This document shows, piece by piece, positions 33,251 through 45,311 of a stretch of DNA of 64,000 nt (positions are counted from its first letter, which is position 1; each line of letters begins with the position of its first letter). The position numbers were made by a program, and so were the translations under genes. The DNA lies in contig JAJHZJ010000335.1 in NCBI GenBank assembly GCA_023548195.1, forward strand, positions 3,691,967 to 3,755,966, given 5' to 3'. The notes under the pieces were generated by a model. That model saw only the letters and a list, made by a program, of their open reading frames with translations, was not told where the DNA came from and ran no database searches. The stretch is from Bettongia penicillata ogilbyi. Lineage: Eukaryota; Chordata; Mammalia; Diprotodontia; Potoroidae.

Positions 33251-34130
33251 ATGTTTTGTGATGAAGTTCTGGGGACTGTCTACCTGAACCTGATTATATT
33301 CTGAATCCTGACAAACACTTTTCTGCTTTACCAATTCAACTTTAAGTTCATTACTTAACACAGAACAAGACCTAGAAACCTCACTGTCATTTATTTGGCT
33401 TTTGCCGGTGTCACAGTGATCCTCTTCAGGGCATCCCCACAACAAAGGAGGTCTGGGGATTGACATCTTCTCTAAATGACAATGGGAAGAAAATCATCAC
33501 ATACCTGATGGGAGTGCACTGGAGCCTTTTCTTTTCCTGTGTGTTTTCCAGGTCCTCACCATCAGTCCCAGAAGCCCTATGTGGATGAAACTAAAGATCA
33601 AAGAACCAAAGTATATAATTGCCTGCTTCCTTTTGTGTATCTACAATGTTCTGATGGATGCTATTGTGCCTCTGTATATGGTAGATTTAATGACTAGGTC
33701 TGGCTCCGAGAAAAGATCGGACATTGGCTATGTTGATTTTGACTTCTATGATGCAAATACTGTAAATATTATTATCTGGAAATCTATTTATTATTTTATG
33801 TTTCTATGTCTCATGATTTTTTCAAGTGGCTACATGGTGTTTATCCTCTATAGTCATAAGTAACAAGTCCAGTACATCCACAGCACAAGGCTCTCCGCAA
33901 GAGTATCCCCTGAGACAAGAGCCACCAAAGCCATCCTACTGCTGGTTATTGCCTTTGTTTCCTTTAACTTAGGTAGTTCCCCTTTAATTGTTTTTATGAT
34001 CACTTCTAAAGTAATTAGGGACTGGGTGGTACACATCACAATCTTTCTTCCCCTTTGTTATCCCATAATCAGTCCTTTAATTCTGATTAGTACTGACCAT
34101 CAACTTCCCCAATCTCATTTTATTTTCAGA
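33251..34130 (+). pseudogene. V1R pseudogene 2
   Basis: Homologous along its length to the intact receptor at 13962. It starts at an ATG (33251) and shares TACCTGAACCTGATTATATT with TM1. A TGA at 33302-33304 ends the frame at codon 18. Frameshifts follow in the TM2-TM3 region (around 33420-33560). The 33579-33863 stretch is open through TM4-TM5 and ends at a TAA inside intracellular loop 3. TM6-TM7 continue in another frame to about 34130. The upstream acceptor is altered (TTTCTTACCAAG). It is non-functional as a receptor and paired with duplication block B upstream. Confidence 0.9.
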
Positions 34131-34199
34131 TGGATAAAGGTTTCCTATTTCACAAGAACTGCTGGAAAAAGTACAAAGTGGTTTAACAGAAATTAGGTT

Positions 34200-36990
34200 T
34201 AGTCTATCATTATACCCCATATGACAGAGTAAGCTCTAGATGGATATTCATTTGAATTAAAAGCTCTATTCATTGAGAGAGATAAAGAGAAAGGAGGGAC
34301 AGGAAGAGAGACGGAGACAGAAAGAATTTTAAGAGATAGATACCTTTCACAATCATGAATGGACATAGGTGTGAGGTGTTGGTGGAGGTTCTTGAACAAA
34401 AGATAGAATAGATGTAAAAGCTTTTATACCAACAAAATAAAAAAGAGAACTAATAAATGAGTAACAAAATATATGTATCAAATGCCAATGATAAAAGTTA
34501 ATATTCAAGATACAGAGCTGAGCAACACAAATATTAATGACCAAGAGTTCTTTACTCACAAATAATCAAAGGATTTGATCAGTTCTCAGAAGTAGCGCAA
34601 ATTATCTATAACCATGAAAAGCATATTTCAATTCTGTAATGTAAGAGAAATATGAATTAAAATAACTGATGTTTAATCAAACTCTAGGAAAACTCATAAT
34701 GTTTATTAAAAATAATAATTGCTCATATTGTATATGCTGCAGGGTTAAAGTCATGTGAAAGAAATTCTTGTTGAGAAGGAATATTAGATCTACCATTCTA
34801 GCTATCAAATTAGAATTTTCCTAGAAAAGTAATTCAAATAACTTTCAATGGAGTCATTGCCTGAACTCCTAGTGTTGTAGTTAGCAACACTTTCAATAGC
34901 CAGAATGGAATGGTAGTAATTCACTTTTTATCTGGGAGAATAGGTGCCAGACTGTAAAGTATAGTCTCCCCTTCTCAATTCTCTCTGCAGAAACCAAGTA
35001 TAGCTTATTGTAATCTGTAGTTACTTTTAAATTTTCCATTGAAGTAATTTGAATTTCTTTTGCAAGTTAAATTCTATTTATTTAATTGCCATTGATTAAG
35101 TATTTCCTTATTTATGAACAAGATGCTGGAGAAGAGACAAATAGCATTTGGATGTTGGCATGTAGATATAGAAAACACCAAGGTCTGAGGCTTTTGGTCC
35201 AAAATTGCCATACTTTCTCCTAGTTTGGGGGCAGAACCAAAATGAGAAAGAATCTTCTGGATTTTATTTTATGAGTGATTCTTATAACTCTAAGTCCCTA
35301 AATAATAGAAATAGATGAATTACCCATAGACTGAAGCTTGTAGGCATATTGAAATCTGATAAGGAAGTAACTTTCAGTTTGCCTCTTAAAATCAAGCCTT
35401 GCCATATACCACCATCAAGCGGTTAAAAATGGGGACTCTTGTCTAGGGATAATTGGAGGTTTTGATTTTTTTTTTTTTGCCTTGGGAGATTAGATACCAT
35501 TTTAATTCTTTTTGCTTCTTTGAAAGTAGAATTAACTGCATTGTTCTGTTTGCTATACCTGCAATAAAATTAATTTTTTTGAATTTTTAATTGCTTATGA
35601 CTTTATGTTAATTCATTTTCTCTATTAGATGTTGAATATAAAGTTGCATCTAATCCAATGACAACTTTCGATAAATGTTAGTGAGTATTGAATTTCTTTT
35701 TATATTAATTTTCATTGACTCTAATCTTCCCTGTTTCTATATGCAATTTCTCTTATTAAATGTTTTATTTCTTAAGATAATTTATTGTTCTCTGTCCTTG
35801 AAGTTTTCAGTTTAATTTTTAATTCTGTCAAATTACTGACAGTCTTTTATTTTGGATCATTTTCTTCTTTCCTCTGTTCATTTGCACACATACCCCCTTT
35901 AGTAATTACAAAGAATTGAGACTTCTCTATCAAATAAGTAAGAAGTATGAACCAGATGTGAACAAGGCTCAAACACCTTCATTTTCGAATGGATCCAACT
36001 TTTATGGCACAAAATCATTTTATTAAGGGGATTTATTCTGTGAAGTTTGGATTCAGTCAAAGGGTCCCACTTGTTTTAGCCTCACAATTCCCTTGATCAT
36101 CATCAAAACCCTCCCAAGAATAGAAGCACAAAGAGGAAGCCCTAGTGTCTATGGATGCCCTTTACCTCTTGACTTCCAGTGCAATAATGCCAATAGTCTC
36201 TCTGTGTCCTAGGGTTGCTATGAGTACCAAGCAAGACTATATACATAAATCATTTTGCAAATCTTTAAGCCTAATATAAATATAATCATCATTTCTCCCA
36301 GTCTATATCACTGAGTTCTACCCCAGTGCAACCCCTGAATCCAAATTTCAGTAAGAAATCTTTTGGGAATAAACCACAGGAGGAAACCATCTCCACGCAA
36401 ACCAAACAAAGGACTGACTATATGAAGCTGTGCGCTGAAGTTGACAAGGTGATACGTTTATGACACAAAAACTATTTGTTTACGTGCGTCCAGCTCATTG
36501 ATGTCACTTTATTCAACAACAACAGTAAAAAACAAAAAAAACCACATCCCTGGCATTAAAATGCACCAAGGGAATTTTTTTTAAATAAAATCAATAATAA
36601 ATTAAAAATGATAACGGATATTTATTTATTAAAACTAGATAATTAAGTCTAATTTCTAAAAAAAAAGAAAGAATAACTAAACTTTAAAAATATCATCCTC
36701 ACAAAGAGATCTTTTTAATCACAACATTCCCTTAATCTACAACAAAACAAAACAAAAAAAATAACTTCATCATTCTAATCTTCTTGTCTAAAAAAGTACC
36801 TTTCCAAATGGCTCTTGTCCCACTCGCTCTGCACTTTACCACAAAAGCGCCAGTGAAGAAGTTTAGGAATAGCAAGTATATGAGCGCCCTTTTTCCTTTT
36901 AACATTTAAAAAAAGTAAGCTTTTTTCCTTCCTTGTCCATGCTAATCATCACACCCAGGTCATGTATGATATAAGTTCCAAACCAAATGG
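34200..36990. other. Mostly unassigned AT-rich DNA
   Basis: About 34400-34700 may be a decayed L1 ORF2 3' fragment. About 36200-36300 looks like a CORE-SINE tail (CATTTTGCAAATCTTTAAGC). The rest holds no gene or repeat I recognise; open frames here are short and featureless. Confidence 0.4.
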
Positions 36991-37041
36991 AAATAAAGTA
37001 ACTCCATGTAGTACCAACAAAACCTAGGAGGAGATAAAAAG

Positions 37042-37121
37042 ATTTACTGAGCTCCTAAAATGCTTGAAAAACTACCTTAAAAGTATTTACTGAGCTCCTA
37101 AAATGCTTGAAAAACTACCTT
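37042..37121. repeat. 37-bp direct repeat, 43-bp spacing
   Basis: ATTTACTGAGCTCCTAAAAT plus GCTTGAAAAACTACCTT occurs at 37042-37078 and again at 37085-37121, identically. A local tandem duplication within L1-derived DNA. Confidence 0.9.
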
Positions 37122-37359
37122 CCAAGATACAGAACAATAAATAAATTGACTAAGTAATATAATACAAATTACAGTATTGCTAATTAAACTCACCTATTCA
37201 ATGGTATACAAAACTACCAAGGAATTATCTTATAGACCTGGAAAAATGAATAACAAAATTCATCTGGAGAAACAGGTCAAGAATCTCAAGAGAAATAATG
37301 AGAAAATAAGGAAAAGAAAGGAACCTAACAGTGCCATATTCAAACTATTCTTCAATATT

Positions 37360-37610
37360 AATAATGATAGCTTGCATTTAAGTAGTGCTTTAAATTTTGC
37401 AAAGTACCTTATAAATTTTACCTCATTTAACCTCACACAATCCTAAGAGATAGATACTGTTATAATCTCCATTTTAGAGATGAGAAAACAGAGGCAATCA
37501 GACTTTAAGTGACCTATCCAGGGGCACACAGGTAGTAAGCGTCTGAAGCAGTATTTGAACTCAGGTCTTACTGGTTCCAGGCCCAGCATATTATCCACTA
37601 GACAACTTAG
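37360..37610 (-). mobile_element. MIR/CORE-SINE nested in L1
   Basis: Reverse-orientation pattern: ATCTCCATTTTAGAGATGAG, GGGGCACACAGGTAGTAAGC, GTATTTGAACTCAGGTCTTA and ATTATCCACTAGACAACTTA. Confidence 0.8.
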
Positions 37611-38989
37611 TTGTCTAAAATCAACAATAGCCACCTACTTAAAAAGCAGCAATCATCAAAATGACTTGACATTCGTAAGTGGTTGAGAGATCAACCAGAG
37701 GAACAGAAGAGGTGGACAACAGAAATAGTATATGACTCCAGTAGCTTAGTTTTTGTTAAATTAAAAGATCTCAACTACTGGGCAAAGGACATTCTATTTG
37801 AAAAAAAAACAGTTTGGCAGAAATTAGGTATGAACCAGCATCTCATAATATATACAAAAACAAGTTTGAAATGGATACATGACAGGTATAAAAAAAAAAA
37901 CATTTTATACAACTTAAAAAGAGTAAAGAAAAAATATCTTTAGCCCTTTGTATAAAAGGAAGTTCTTATGACCAAACAAGGGATAGAGAGGATCACAGAA
38001 GATAAAATGGACAATTCTGAATACTGAAAATTAAAATGTTTTGTAGGAACAAAAGAAATGCAGCCACAGTTAAAAGGTAGAATGTTAACTGGAGCTAAGT
38101 GAATCTTTATAGACAATTTCTCCAATGATAGTATCATTTTAAAGATCTATTTAAATTTATAAGAGAAACTTCAAAGGAAAGAATAGTCATTTTATGAAGG
38201 AAAAAATTGCAACTCTCAACAACCATATGAAAATGCTTCAAATTACTAACAACTATAGAAATACAAGTTATAGCCACATCAAGGTTCCACCTCACACAAA
38301 TCAGATTGAAAAAGATGACAAATAAGAAAAGAACAATTGTTAGAGGAGTTTGAAGGAAACAGGAACATTAATGCTACATCTGTAGTGGAGCTGTGAATCG
38401 GTGTTGCCATCTTATTAACTAAAAAGTCAACAATCTCTTGATTGAACCCTTGAACCAGCAATATCAGTAGTAGGTCTATGGCCCAAAGGGTTAAAAGAAG
38501 AGGAAAAGTAGCAATAGGTACAAGAATATTTATGACAGTTTCAGATAATGACCAAAAAAATTAGAAAATAAGGAGAGTGCCAATTGATTGAGAAATTCCT
38601 AAACAAATTAACATGAATGTAGTGGAATACCATTGTGACATGGGAAATGAAAACATGGACATTCAGAGAAATCTAACAAGACATATTAAAGGATATATAA
38701 TGAAGGGGACAGAACCATAGCACCTTATACAATAACAAAAATCATTGTAATGATGAACACCTTTGAAAAACTTGATATTTCTGATCATTGCAATGTAATT
38801 CAGGAAAAATGATGAAGATATTCTGACAGAGAAGTGCTGAACTCAAGAGGAAACAGAGAGAAGTTTTTGGACATGGTCAAGGAGGAAATATTTATGTTTT
38901 TACAAGGCTGTTGTTTTTATTTTTAAGTAAGTTGAATTGGGGAGAAAGATAACTTATTGCTAACCAAATTATCATAAAATGCTGATTTT

Positions 38990-40053
38990 GTCATTATTTT
39001 AAAGAAAACAAAGTGGTCAGAGAGGGCAAAACAGAAAAGAAATATCTAATTGATTTATCAATAGCCCAACAGCTACTAGTTGGAGTTCCTGGCTAGATTA
39101 CATAGATGCTTTCTAGAGGTAAGAAGGAGAACAACACCTGAATCCAGGATATGGGCAGTGTAAAACAAAAGCCCTGCCAGGATAGATGAAGCAGAAACCT
39201 AGAATCTGAAGGGGAGAGGCTGTGTACATGGAAATGACCAAGTCAGTGGACCTGCCAGCTTCTTCCTCTTGCCTCAGACAATTTCAAAAGCTACAGAGGG
39301 CAAATGGGTGATAAATGCAGGGTACTATATTGGTAGCTGCACCAGTTGAGGACTTCTTAAAGACTGGGAAAGAAGCCCAAGCATCACAGCCCCCCCTGCT
39401 GGCACTTCAAAGTATCCCTAGAGATAACTGGCATATCTAAGGCTCATGTCTATGTTAGGTAGAAAAAAGAAGCAATCTCTAGCCTCAAGAAGCCTACAAT
39501 CTCCTAGGCAGACTTCACTTGGGAAAGTAGGCAATTTAGTGAAAGGCTTGACCAATCCACCAACTGATATGGATATGTGGGAACTTTAAAAGTCATAGAC
39601 CTTGACCAGCTCTTGAAATATGAAAGCCAGTAGGGGAGGAGAACAGTCTAATCCAAATGAGGTCCAAAAACCTGCTTCCCAATTGGCATGACTTTATTTG
39701 ACGCACAATGTATGGGAAATGGAAGCCCTGGTGCAACAGAGTAAGAGAGAACCTGGACATTCTTAGTTTCAAGAACACTTCATAGGACAGAACTTCCTGC
39801 CATGAGCCTGAGAGATATGAACACTGAGACCATCCTAATTGATCAGGATTAACCATCCCTGTGGAAACAGTTCCAACATGTTCTAAAGAAAAGCATTTCT
39901 AATTTTATCAAATTTCTTTGCTTTGTAAGCAGGAAATTTCAAAAGAAAGCAGAAATGTCCAAGAAGATAATGGAATTGGGAAGAGGATGGAGTCTTAGTG
40001 GCATCTAAAATAAAAACAAATTTTGTCAGGAACCCCAAAGTCTAGGCCTAGGG
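38990..40053. other. No gene recognised
   Basis: Non-coding. The TM1-TM5 part of V1R pseudogene 3 would be expected here but is absent. About 39410-39520 resembles an old interspersed repeat (CTAGCCTCAAGAAGCCTAC). The reverse frame 39593-39856 has no family features. Confidence 0.4.
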
Positions 40054-40102
40054 GGTCCAACACATTCATAGCATGAGCCTCTCCCCTAGAGTCTCCCATG
40101 AG

Positions 40103-41373
40103 GGAATTGAGGTAAAAGGAGATCCCCATAAATTCTGAATCTCTGCAGGGGGTGCATAAACATAGGGGAAGAGATTTCCGTTCCACTGAGCCCTGGAGAG
40201 CCGTCCCCGGGGTCCATCGCACTCCGGAAAGCGGACCCCACCCCCACCCCTGGCCGCGGCCCCAGAGAAGCTGACCCGAGCAGACTTCAGAGAGGAAAGC
40301 TCCGGGGGAAGCTCCGGCAGCCGGGAAAGTCCCTGCGCCCACAGAAGCTACAGGTCAGTAAGAAAGAAGGCTGCGATAGGGGAGGGGAGCGTCTCCATGA
40401 CTCGGGCCCCCTCGGGAGGAAGCGGCGGCGGCAGAGACGGGGGCAGGAAGCGGCGGAGGCAGAAGCGTGGGCGGGCGGCTGAGGCAGCAACGGCCCGGGA
40501 CTCAGGAATCCCCCAGCAGCAGGTAGGATCTTCAATACTGAAGGTCTTTCCAACCTGAGGGAGCCGAGCAGGGGAGACGGCCCTGCCCCCACCCTGCTCT
40601 ACGGCTGAACGCCTCTGAATAAAACCCCCAAGGGAGCTGAGCACAGCAGGCGGGGCCCCCCACCCCGCCCCCACCCGCTCCATTCCTGAAAGTCTCTGCG
40701 GAAAGCCCCTGAGGGCCCAAGCTTAGGAGACAGCCCTGCCCCCACCCCTGCGCCAGAACTAAAGCTTGCCGCGGGAAAGCGCATTTGAATCTCAGAGGCC
40801 AAGCACTGGCTGGGCGGATCCAGGCGGGGGTGGAAAGGAATCTCAGAAGTCAAGTAACTGGCTGGGAAAATGCCTAGAAAGGGGAAGAAAAATAAGACTT
40901 TAGAGAGTTTTTTTCCAACAAATGCAAATGATCCCGACCTTCGGATCTGATGGGGAGGACGAGAACGTATTTTTCCCATCAGGGAAAGATGTGGAGGGCG
41001 GGGCCTCAGTACCCCAGACACCCCAGGGGAGTGTTGGGTGGGCTCAGGCCTTGGAAGAGCTTAAAAAGGATTTTGAAAAGCAAGTTAGACAGGTGGAGGA
41101 AAGACTGGGAAGAGAAATGACAAAGATGCAAGAAGAGTATGAAAAAAAGGTCAATATCTTGGTAAAGGAGACCCAAAAAAATGCTGAGGAAATTAACACC
41201 TTGAAAAATAGGCTCACTCAATTGGCAAAAGAGGTTCAAAAAGCCAATGAGGAGAAGAATGCATTCAAAAGCAGAATGAGCCAAATGGAAAAAGAGGCTC
41301 AAAAGCTCACTGAATTTAATAGTTCTCTCAAAATTAGAATGGAACAGATGGAGTCTAATGACTTTATGAGAAA
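40103..41373 (+). mobile_element. L1/HAL1 5' UTR plus ORF1 N-half, repeat-flanked
   Basis: The GC- and CpG-rich leader (40103-40870) matches the HAL1 leader at 43385-44040. The homology starts roughly 60 bases inside the element's 5' end. ORF1 follows from the ATG at 40871, then stops mid coiled coil at 41373 with no 3' end and no poly-A. This is the reverse of the usual 5'-truncated L1 insertion. The GC richness explains why the interval looks like a CpG island. Confidence 0.8.
40871..41373 (+). pseudogene. L1/HAL1 ORF1, N-terminal half
   Basis: Canonical ATG with MPRKGKKNKT, then an in-frame TGA at 40948-40950. In another frame, 40922 onward reads through the acidic linker and a long coiled coil (repeating ...QKANEEKNAFKSRMSQMEKE...). 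The ORF is cut at the insertion edge and then reads by chance into V1R sequence up to 41443. It has no RRM or C-terminal domain. Confidence 0.8.
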
Positions 41374-41649
41374 CCTAGAGTCTCCCATGAGACCAGAGCC
41401 ACCAAATCATCCTGATGCTGGCAGGAAGCTTTGCCTGCTTTAACTCAGCCAGTTCTCCTTTTGTCATTTATACAGTTTCTTCTAAAGCAAGCGAGCAATG
41501 GGGGCTATGTTTCTCTGTTGTTCTCTCTTTGTTTTATCCAATAGTCAGCTCCTTTATGTTAATCAGCACTGATGCCCAAATACCTATGTCTTTTGATTTT
41601 CTCTTGGGTTTGAAAAGGTTGTGCTAGGAAGAACTCTCTGGTTGATGAG

Positions 41650-42890
41650 ATTTGTTAGGGAGAATGGGGAAAATTTGGGGTGCAAAAGTCATTTAGGCTA
41701 TCCATTCCTTTCCTCTATGGGCTACATGGCAGACTCTACTCCATGGTATTTTCCCTACATTAGTATAGGAATCTCTTCACTTCAGAAGTATGCTTAATAG
41801 ATTTCAAAAAAAAAAAAAAACAGTTTACTTTGCCTATAAAACCTATATGGCTTTCTTTCTTCCTGAATTCTTACTAAGTACCACCTAACATTTCAAAGTT
41901 CTGAACCATCCTCAAGTCTTCATCCATATTTACCTCTCATATACAATTCAGTTGCCAAGTTTTGTTGATTCTACCTATGTAACATTTCTAATGTGATTCT
42001 TTTCCTTCCATAGCAAAGGTTCCCATTACAGTGCTGGCCCTCTTCGCCCCTTGCCTAGACTCTAGAGGAACCCTTACTTGTCTCCCTGACTCTAATCTTA
42101 CTCATAGAGAATTGGCCAAACAGTTGTGAAATTAATATAAGACTAGTTTCTGAGTGTGTCACTCCATACAAAGAAACAGTGGTCCACTGCTGCATGTGGG
42201 GGTGGGGCTGGGCAAACACAAACTCCTCTAAAGTTGGAATCTACATTCCTTCTGAAGCTGATTCTAATCCCACCTCCAAGTCCATTCCTGTACCATTTGG
42301 CCTCAAAACTCTAGGGCTGGGGTTTGGTTTTAGAAGAAGCTTTGTATTCCAGATAAGACTCTGGGAAGCCACTAAAAAGCCCCTTACCTTTGAAAACTCA
42401 GATGTTGGTGCTTCTCTCTCTACTATGTATGTATGTAGCAGTCAGGCAGTTGGATGTGTCTCTTGACCTGTGTCATCCTGTCTGTGTGTCATGTCAGGCA
42501 GCTGGAAGCACGGTCTGCTGATTTTGATTTCTCTGTATTTTCTATGAAATTCAGGGTGCCGACTTTTTCCCCTGAACTAAGCAAATGATAAATGTGTTTG
42601 ATTAAAGTGATTGTTGATCCCTCAAAAAATACTCTAGGACATGTCCCAACTGGTTTAAATGTTTCTTACCTTATAAGTCATTCAGTTTCCTGCTCCTGTA
42701 TAGTAACCCCCATGACTGCAAAGTGCTCTCCCCTAAAGTAGGCATTTGAGCCCTCTCAGTTTTCTACAAAAAAAACACTTAGGTACCACACCCTAAAAAA
42801 AAAACTTTTCTTGGACACAAGAAAAGTGTGGGCTTTCACAAAATGTATACTGTCATATACATGCATGCATGTACACCTACATAATTACTT
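41650..42890. other. No gene; possible old LINE-2 debris
   Basis: About 41930-42130 resembles LINE-2 3' sequence (CAGTTGCCAAGTTTTGTTGA, CCTTGCCTAGACTCTAG). The open frame 42179-42466 shows no family features. Remaining sequence unassigned. Confidence 0.4.
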
Positions 42891-42899
42891 TGCATTTGA

Positions 42900-43055
42900 T
42901 CTATGTATTTTTTTATTTATTCATTTGTGTAAATTTGATTTTTCTCCACAGAAGAATGTAAGCTCTTTGAACATAAGATGAATGTCTTTTTTTGAATGAC
43001 CAGTGATTAGGATAAGATCTGGCATAAACAGATGACTCAAAAATTAATATTGAGG
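42900..43055 (+). mobile_element. LINE-2 3' end fragment
   Basis: CACAGAAGAATGTAAGCTCT and GATAAGATCTGGCATAAAC match the L2 3' end; strongly decayed. Confidence 0.5.
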
Positions 43056-43337
43056 GGACTTTCAGGTCTGGAGTCAAGAAGGAAAAATAGAGGAAGCATT
43101 ATTACTATATTCCCCTCCAAATAACTTTAAATAATACTACAAATCAAATTCTGGAGTGATCGAGTTAACTAAAACTCAGGGTGCCACCCATAAGATTGCT
43201 TAGCTTGACAAAACAAGAATATGATAAATCCTGGAGAAGATGTGGGAAAAATGGAACACTGATGCATTGTTGGTGCAGTTGCTAACTGATCCTATTTCAA
43301 ACCATGCCCGAAGGGCTTCAAAGCTTGCATATTGGAG

Positions 43338-43348
43338 CCAAGATGGCG
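43338..43348 (+). promoter_or_regulatory. YY1-like site in HAL1 5' UTR
   Basis: CCAAGATGGCG lies about 7 bases from the 5' end. In human L1 a CAAGATGGC YY1 site at the same place sets the transcription start; the equivalence here is inferred. Confidence 0.55.
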
Positions 43349-44107
43349 GAGTAGAAAGACTCACGTATGCTACCTCCGAACCCACAGCCCATAAATTTCC
43401 TGTAAGAAGAACTTCCCACAAATTCTGGATCACTGCAAGGTGCACAGAAACACAATGGAAGAGATTTCTGTTCCAGAGAGCCCTGGAGAGCCGTCCCCAG
43501 GGGTCCAAGTGGAGTCTAACCCAGCGCTGCCCTGGCCGCAGCCCGAGAGAAGCAGATCCGAGCAGGCTTCAGGGACGGAATCTCCTGTGGCCAGGAAGGT
43601 CCCTCCACCCACGGGTGCTACAGGTCAGTGAGAGAGATGTCTGGGCTGGCCGAGAGGGGAGCGGGGTGTCTCCGTGGCTCGAGCCCCCTTGAGAGGCAGA
43701 GGCATAGGAAGCAGCAGTGGCCCGGGACTCCGAGAGCAGGCAGGCAGAAGTTCAGGTCTCTGCATAAACCCCCTGAGGGAGATGAGCTTGGGAGGCGGCC
43801 CTGCCCCCACCCACCCCATTACTGAAGGTCTCTGCATAAAGCCCCTAAGGGAACTGAGCGTGGGAGGAGGCCCTGCCCCCACCCCAGCACCAGAACTTAA
43901 GCTCATATTGAATAGCAGCCGCTCCCGCCACGGATAGCCCTGAGACTGGGAAGCAGCATTTGAATCTCAGAGCCCAAGCACTAGCTGGGCAGATCTAGGC
44001 AGGGGTGGAGAGGAATCTCAGAAGTCAGGTAACTGGCTGGGAAAATACCCAGAAAAAGGAAGCAGAATAAGATCATAGAGAGCTGTTCCTTCCCCGCTTC
44101 ATTTCTA

Positions 44108-45133
44108 ATGATGAAGTACAATGCCTGCCATCAGAGAAAGACGTGGAGGTCAGGGCCCCTCTATCCCAGAGATCCGAGGTGGATGTACGGTGGGCTCAGG
44201 CCTTTCAAATCCTTTCAAAAAAAGGATTTTGAAAATCAAGTTAGACAGGTGGAGGAAAAACTGGGAAGAGAAATGAGAGAGATGCAAGAAAAGCATGAAA
44301 AACGGGTCAATACCTTGGTAAAGGAGACCCAAAAAAATGCTGAAGAAAACAACACCTTGAAAAATAGGCTCACTCAATTGGCAAAAGAGGTTCAAAAAGC
44401 CAATGAGGAGAAGAATGCTTTCAAAAGCAAAATTAGCCAAATGGAAAAAGAGGTTCAAAAGCTCACTGAAGAAAATACTTCTCTCAAGATTAGAATGGAA
44501 CAGATGGAGTCTAATGACTTTACGAGAAACCAAGAAATCATAAAACAAAACCAAAAGAATGAAAAAATGAAAGAGAATGTGAAATATCTCATTGGAAAAA
44601 TAACTGACATGGAAAATAGATCCAGGAGAGAGAATTTAAAAATTATGGGACTACCTGAAAGCCATCATCAAAAAAGGAGCGTAGACATCATCTTTCATGA
44701 AATTATCAATGAAAACTGCCCTGAGATTCTAGAACAAGAGGGCAAAATAAGTATTGAAGGAATCCATCGATCACCACCTGAAAGAGATCCAAAAAGAGAA
44801 ACTCCTAGGAACATTGTGGCCAAATTCCAGAATTCCCAGGTCAAGGACAAAATATTGCAAGCAGCTAGAAAGAAACAATTCCAGTATTGTGGAAATAAAA
44901 TCAGAATAACACAAGATCTAGCAGCTTCTACATTAAGGGATCGAAGGGCGTGGAATAGGATATTCCAGAAGTCAAAGGAACTAGGACTCAAACCAAGAAT
45001 CACCTACCCAGCTAAACTGAGTATAATACTTCAGGGGAAAATATGGTCGTTCAATGAAACAGAGGACTTTCAAGCATTCTTGATGAAAAGATCAGAGCTG
45101 AAAAGAAAATTTGACTTTCAAACACAAGAATGA
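44108..45133 (+). CDS. HAL1 ORF1 (L1 ORF1p-like RNA-binding protein), start lost
   Basis: Open for 341 codons. Residues after about 38 match ORF1p: a long coiled coil (about 40-150, many Lys/Glu heptads) that would trimerise, an RRM-like domain with NLKIMGLPES (about 178-187), and a C-terminal domain with ITYPAKLS and a KRKFDFQTQE end. The first ~37 residues are out of frame with the family. The canonical ATG, seen at 3667, 6069 and 40871, is ATA here (about 44046-44048), and an indel near 44205-44225 shifts the frame. A protein could start only at a downstream ATG. Its neighbours are the element's own UTRs. Confidence 0.75.
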   Translation: MMKYNACHQRKTWRSGPLYPRDPRWMYGGLRPFKSFQKKDFENQVRQVEEKLGREMREMQEKHEKRVNTLVKETQKNAEENNTLKNRLTQLAKEVQKANEEKNAFKSKISQMEKEVQKLTEENTSLKIRMEQMESNDFTRNQEIIKQNQKNEKMKENVKYLIGKITDMENRSRRENLKIMGLPESHHQKRSVDIIFHEIINENCPEILEQEGKISIEGIHRSPPERDPKRETPRNIVAKFQNSQVKDKILQAARKKQFQYCGNKIRITQDLAASTLRDRRAWNRIFQKSKELGLKPRITYPAKLSIILQGKIWSFNETEDFQAFLMKRSELKRKFDFQTQE

Positions 45134-45266
45134 GAAGAAGCATGAAATAGTAAACAGTCAAGGGAAGTCATAAGGGACTTACCAAAGGTGAACTGTTTAC
45201 ATTCCTACATGGAAAGACAATATTTGTAACTCTTAAAACGTTTCAGTATCTGGGTGGTTGGTGGGA

Positions 45267-45278
45267 CCACACACAGAT

Positions 45279-45311
<33 letters not shown>

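Larger units (their letters stand above)
37000..38985 (+). mobile_element. L1 ORF2 C-terminal region and 3' end
   Basis: Degenerate ORF2 (e.g. GGTCAAGAATCTCAAGAGAA and TGAAATGGATACATGACAGG) continues through the 3' block (CACCTCACACAAATCAG, GGAATACCATTGTGACATGG) to about 38985. Interrupted by the SINE at 37360-37610. The frames 37177-37446 and 37683-37943 are ORF2 debris. Confidence 0.65.
40054..41640 (+). pseudogene. V1R pseudogene 3, 3' part only, split by L1/HAL1 piece
   Basis: Intracellular loop 3 sequence (TCCAACACATTCATAGCATG, 40054-40102) and TM6-TM7 (41392-about 41640, including CFNSASSPFVIY and LFYPIVSSFMLI) match the other V1R copies. They are separated by a 1.27-kb L1/HAL1 fragment. 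The 18 bases CCTAGAGTCTCCCATGAG occur at both edges (40085-40102, 41374-41391), as a target-site duplication would. The region encoding TM1-TM5 is missing, so the gene was already truncated, or lost it separately. Confidence 0.88.

Noticed and set aside
40150..40850. CpG-rich block as a host gene promoter or CpG island
   Set aside because: It aligns with the HAL1 5' UTR at 43385-44040 and lies inside the repeat-flanked L1 fragment.
43240..43692. 150-codon forward frame
   Set aside because: It spans the L1/HAL1 junction and the HAL1 5' UTR; openness follows from GC richness.
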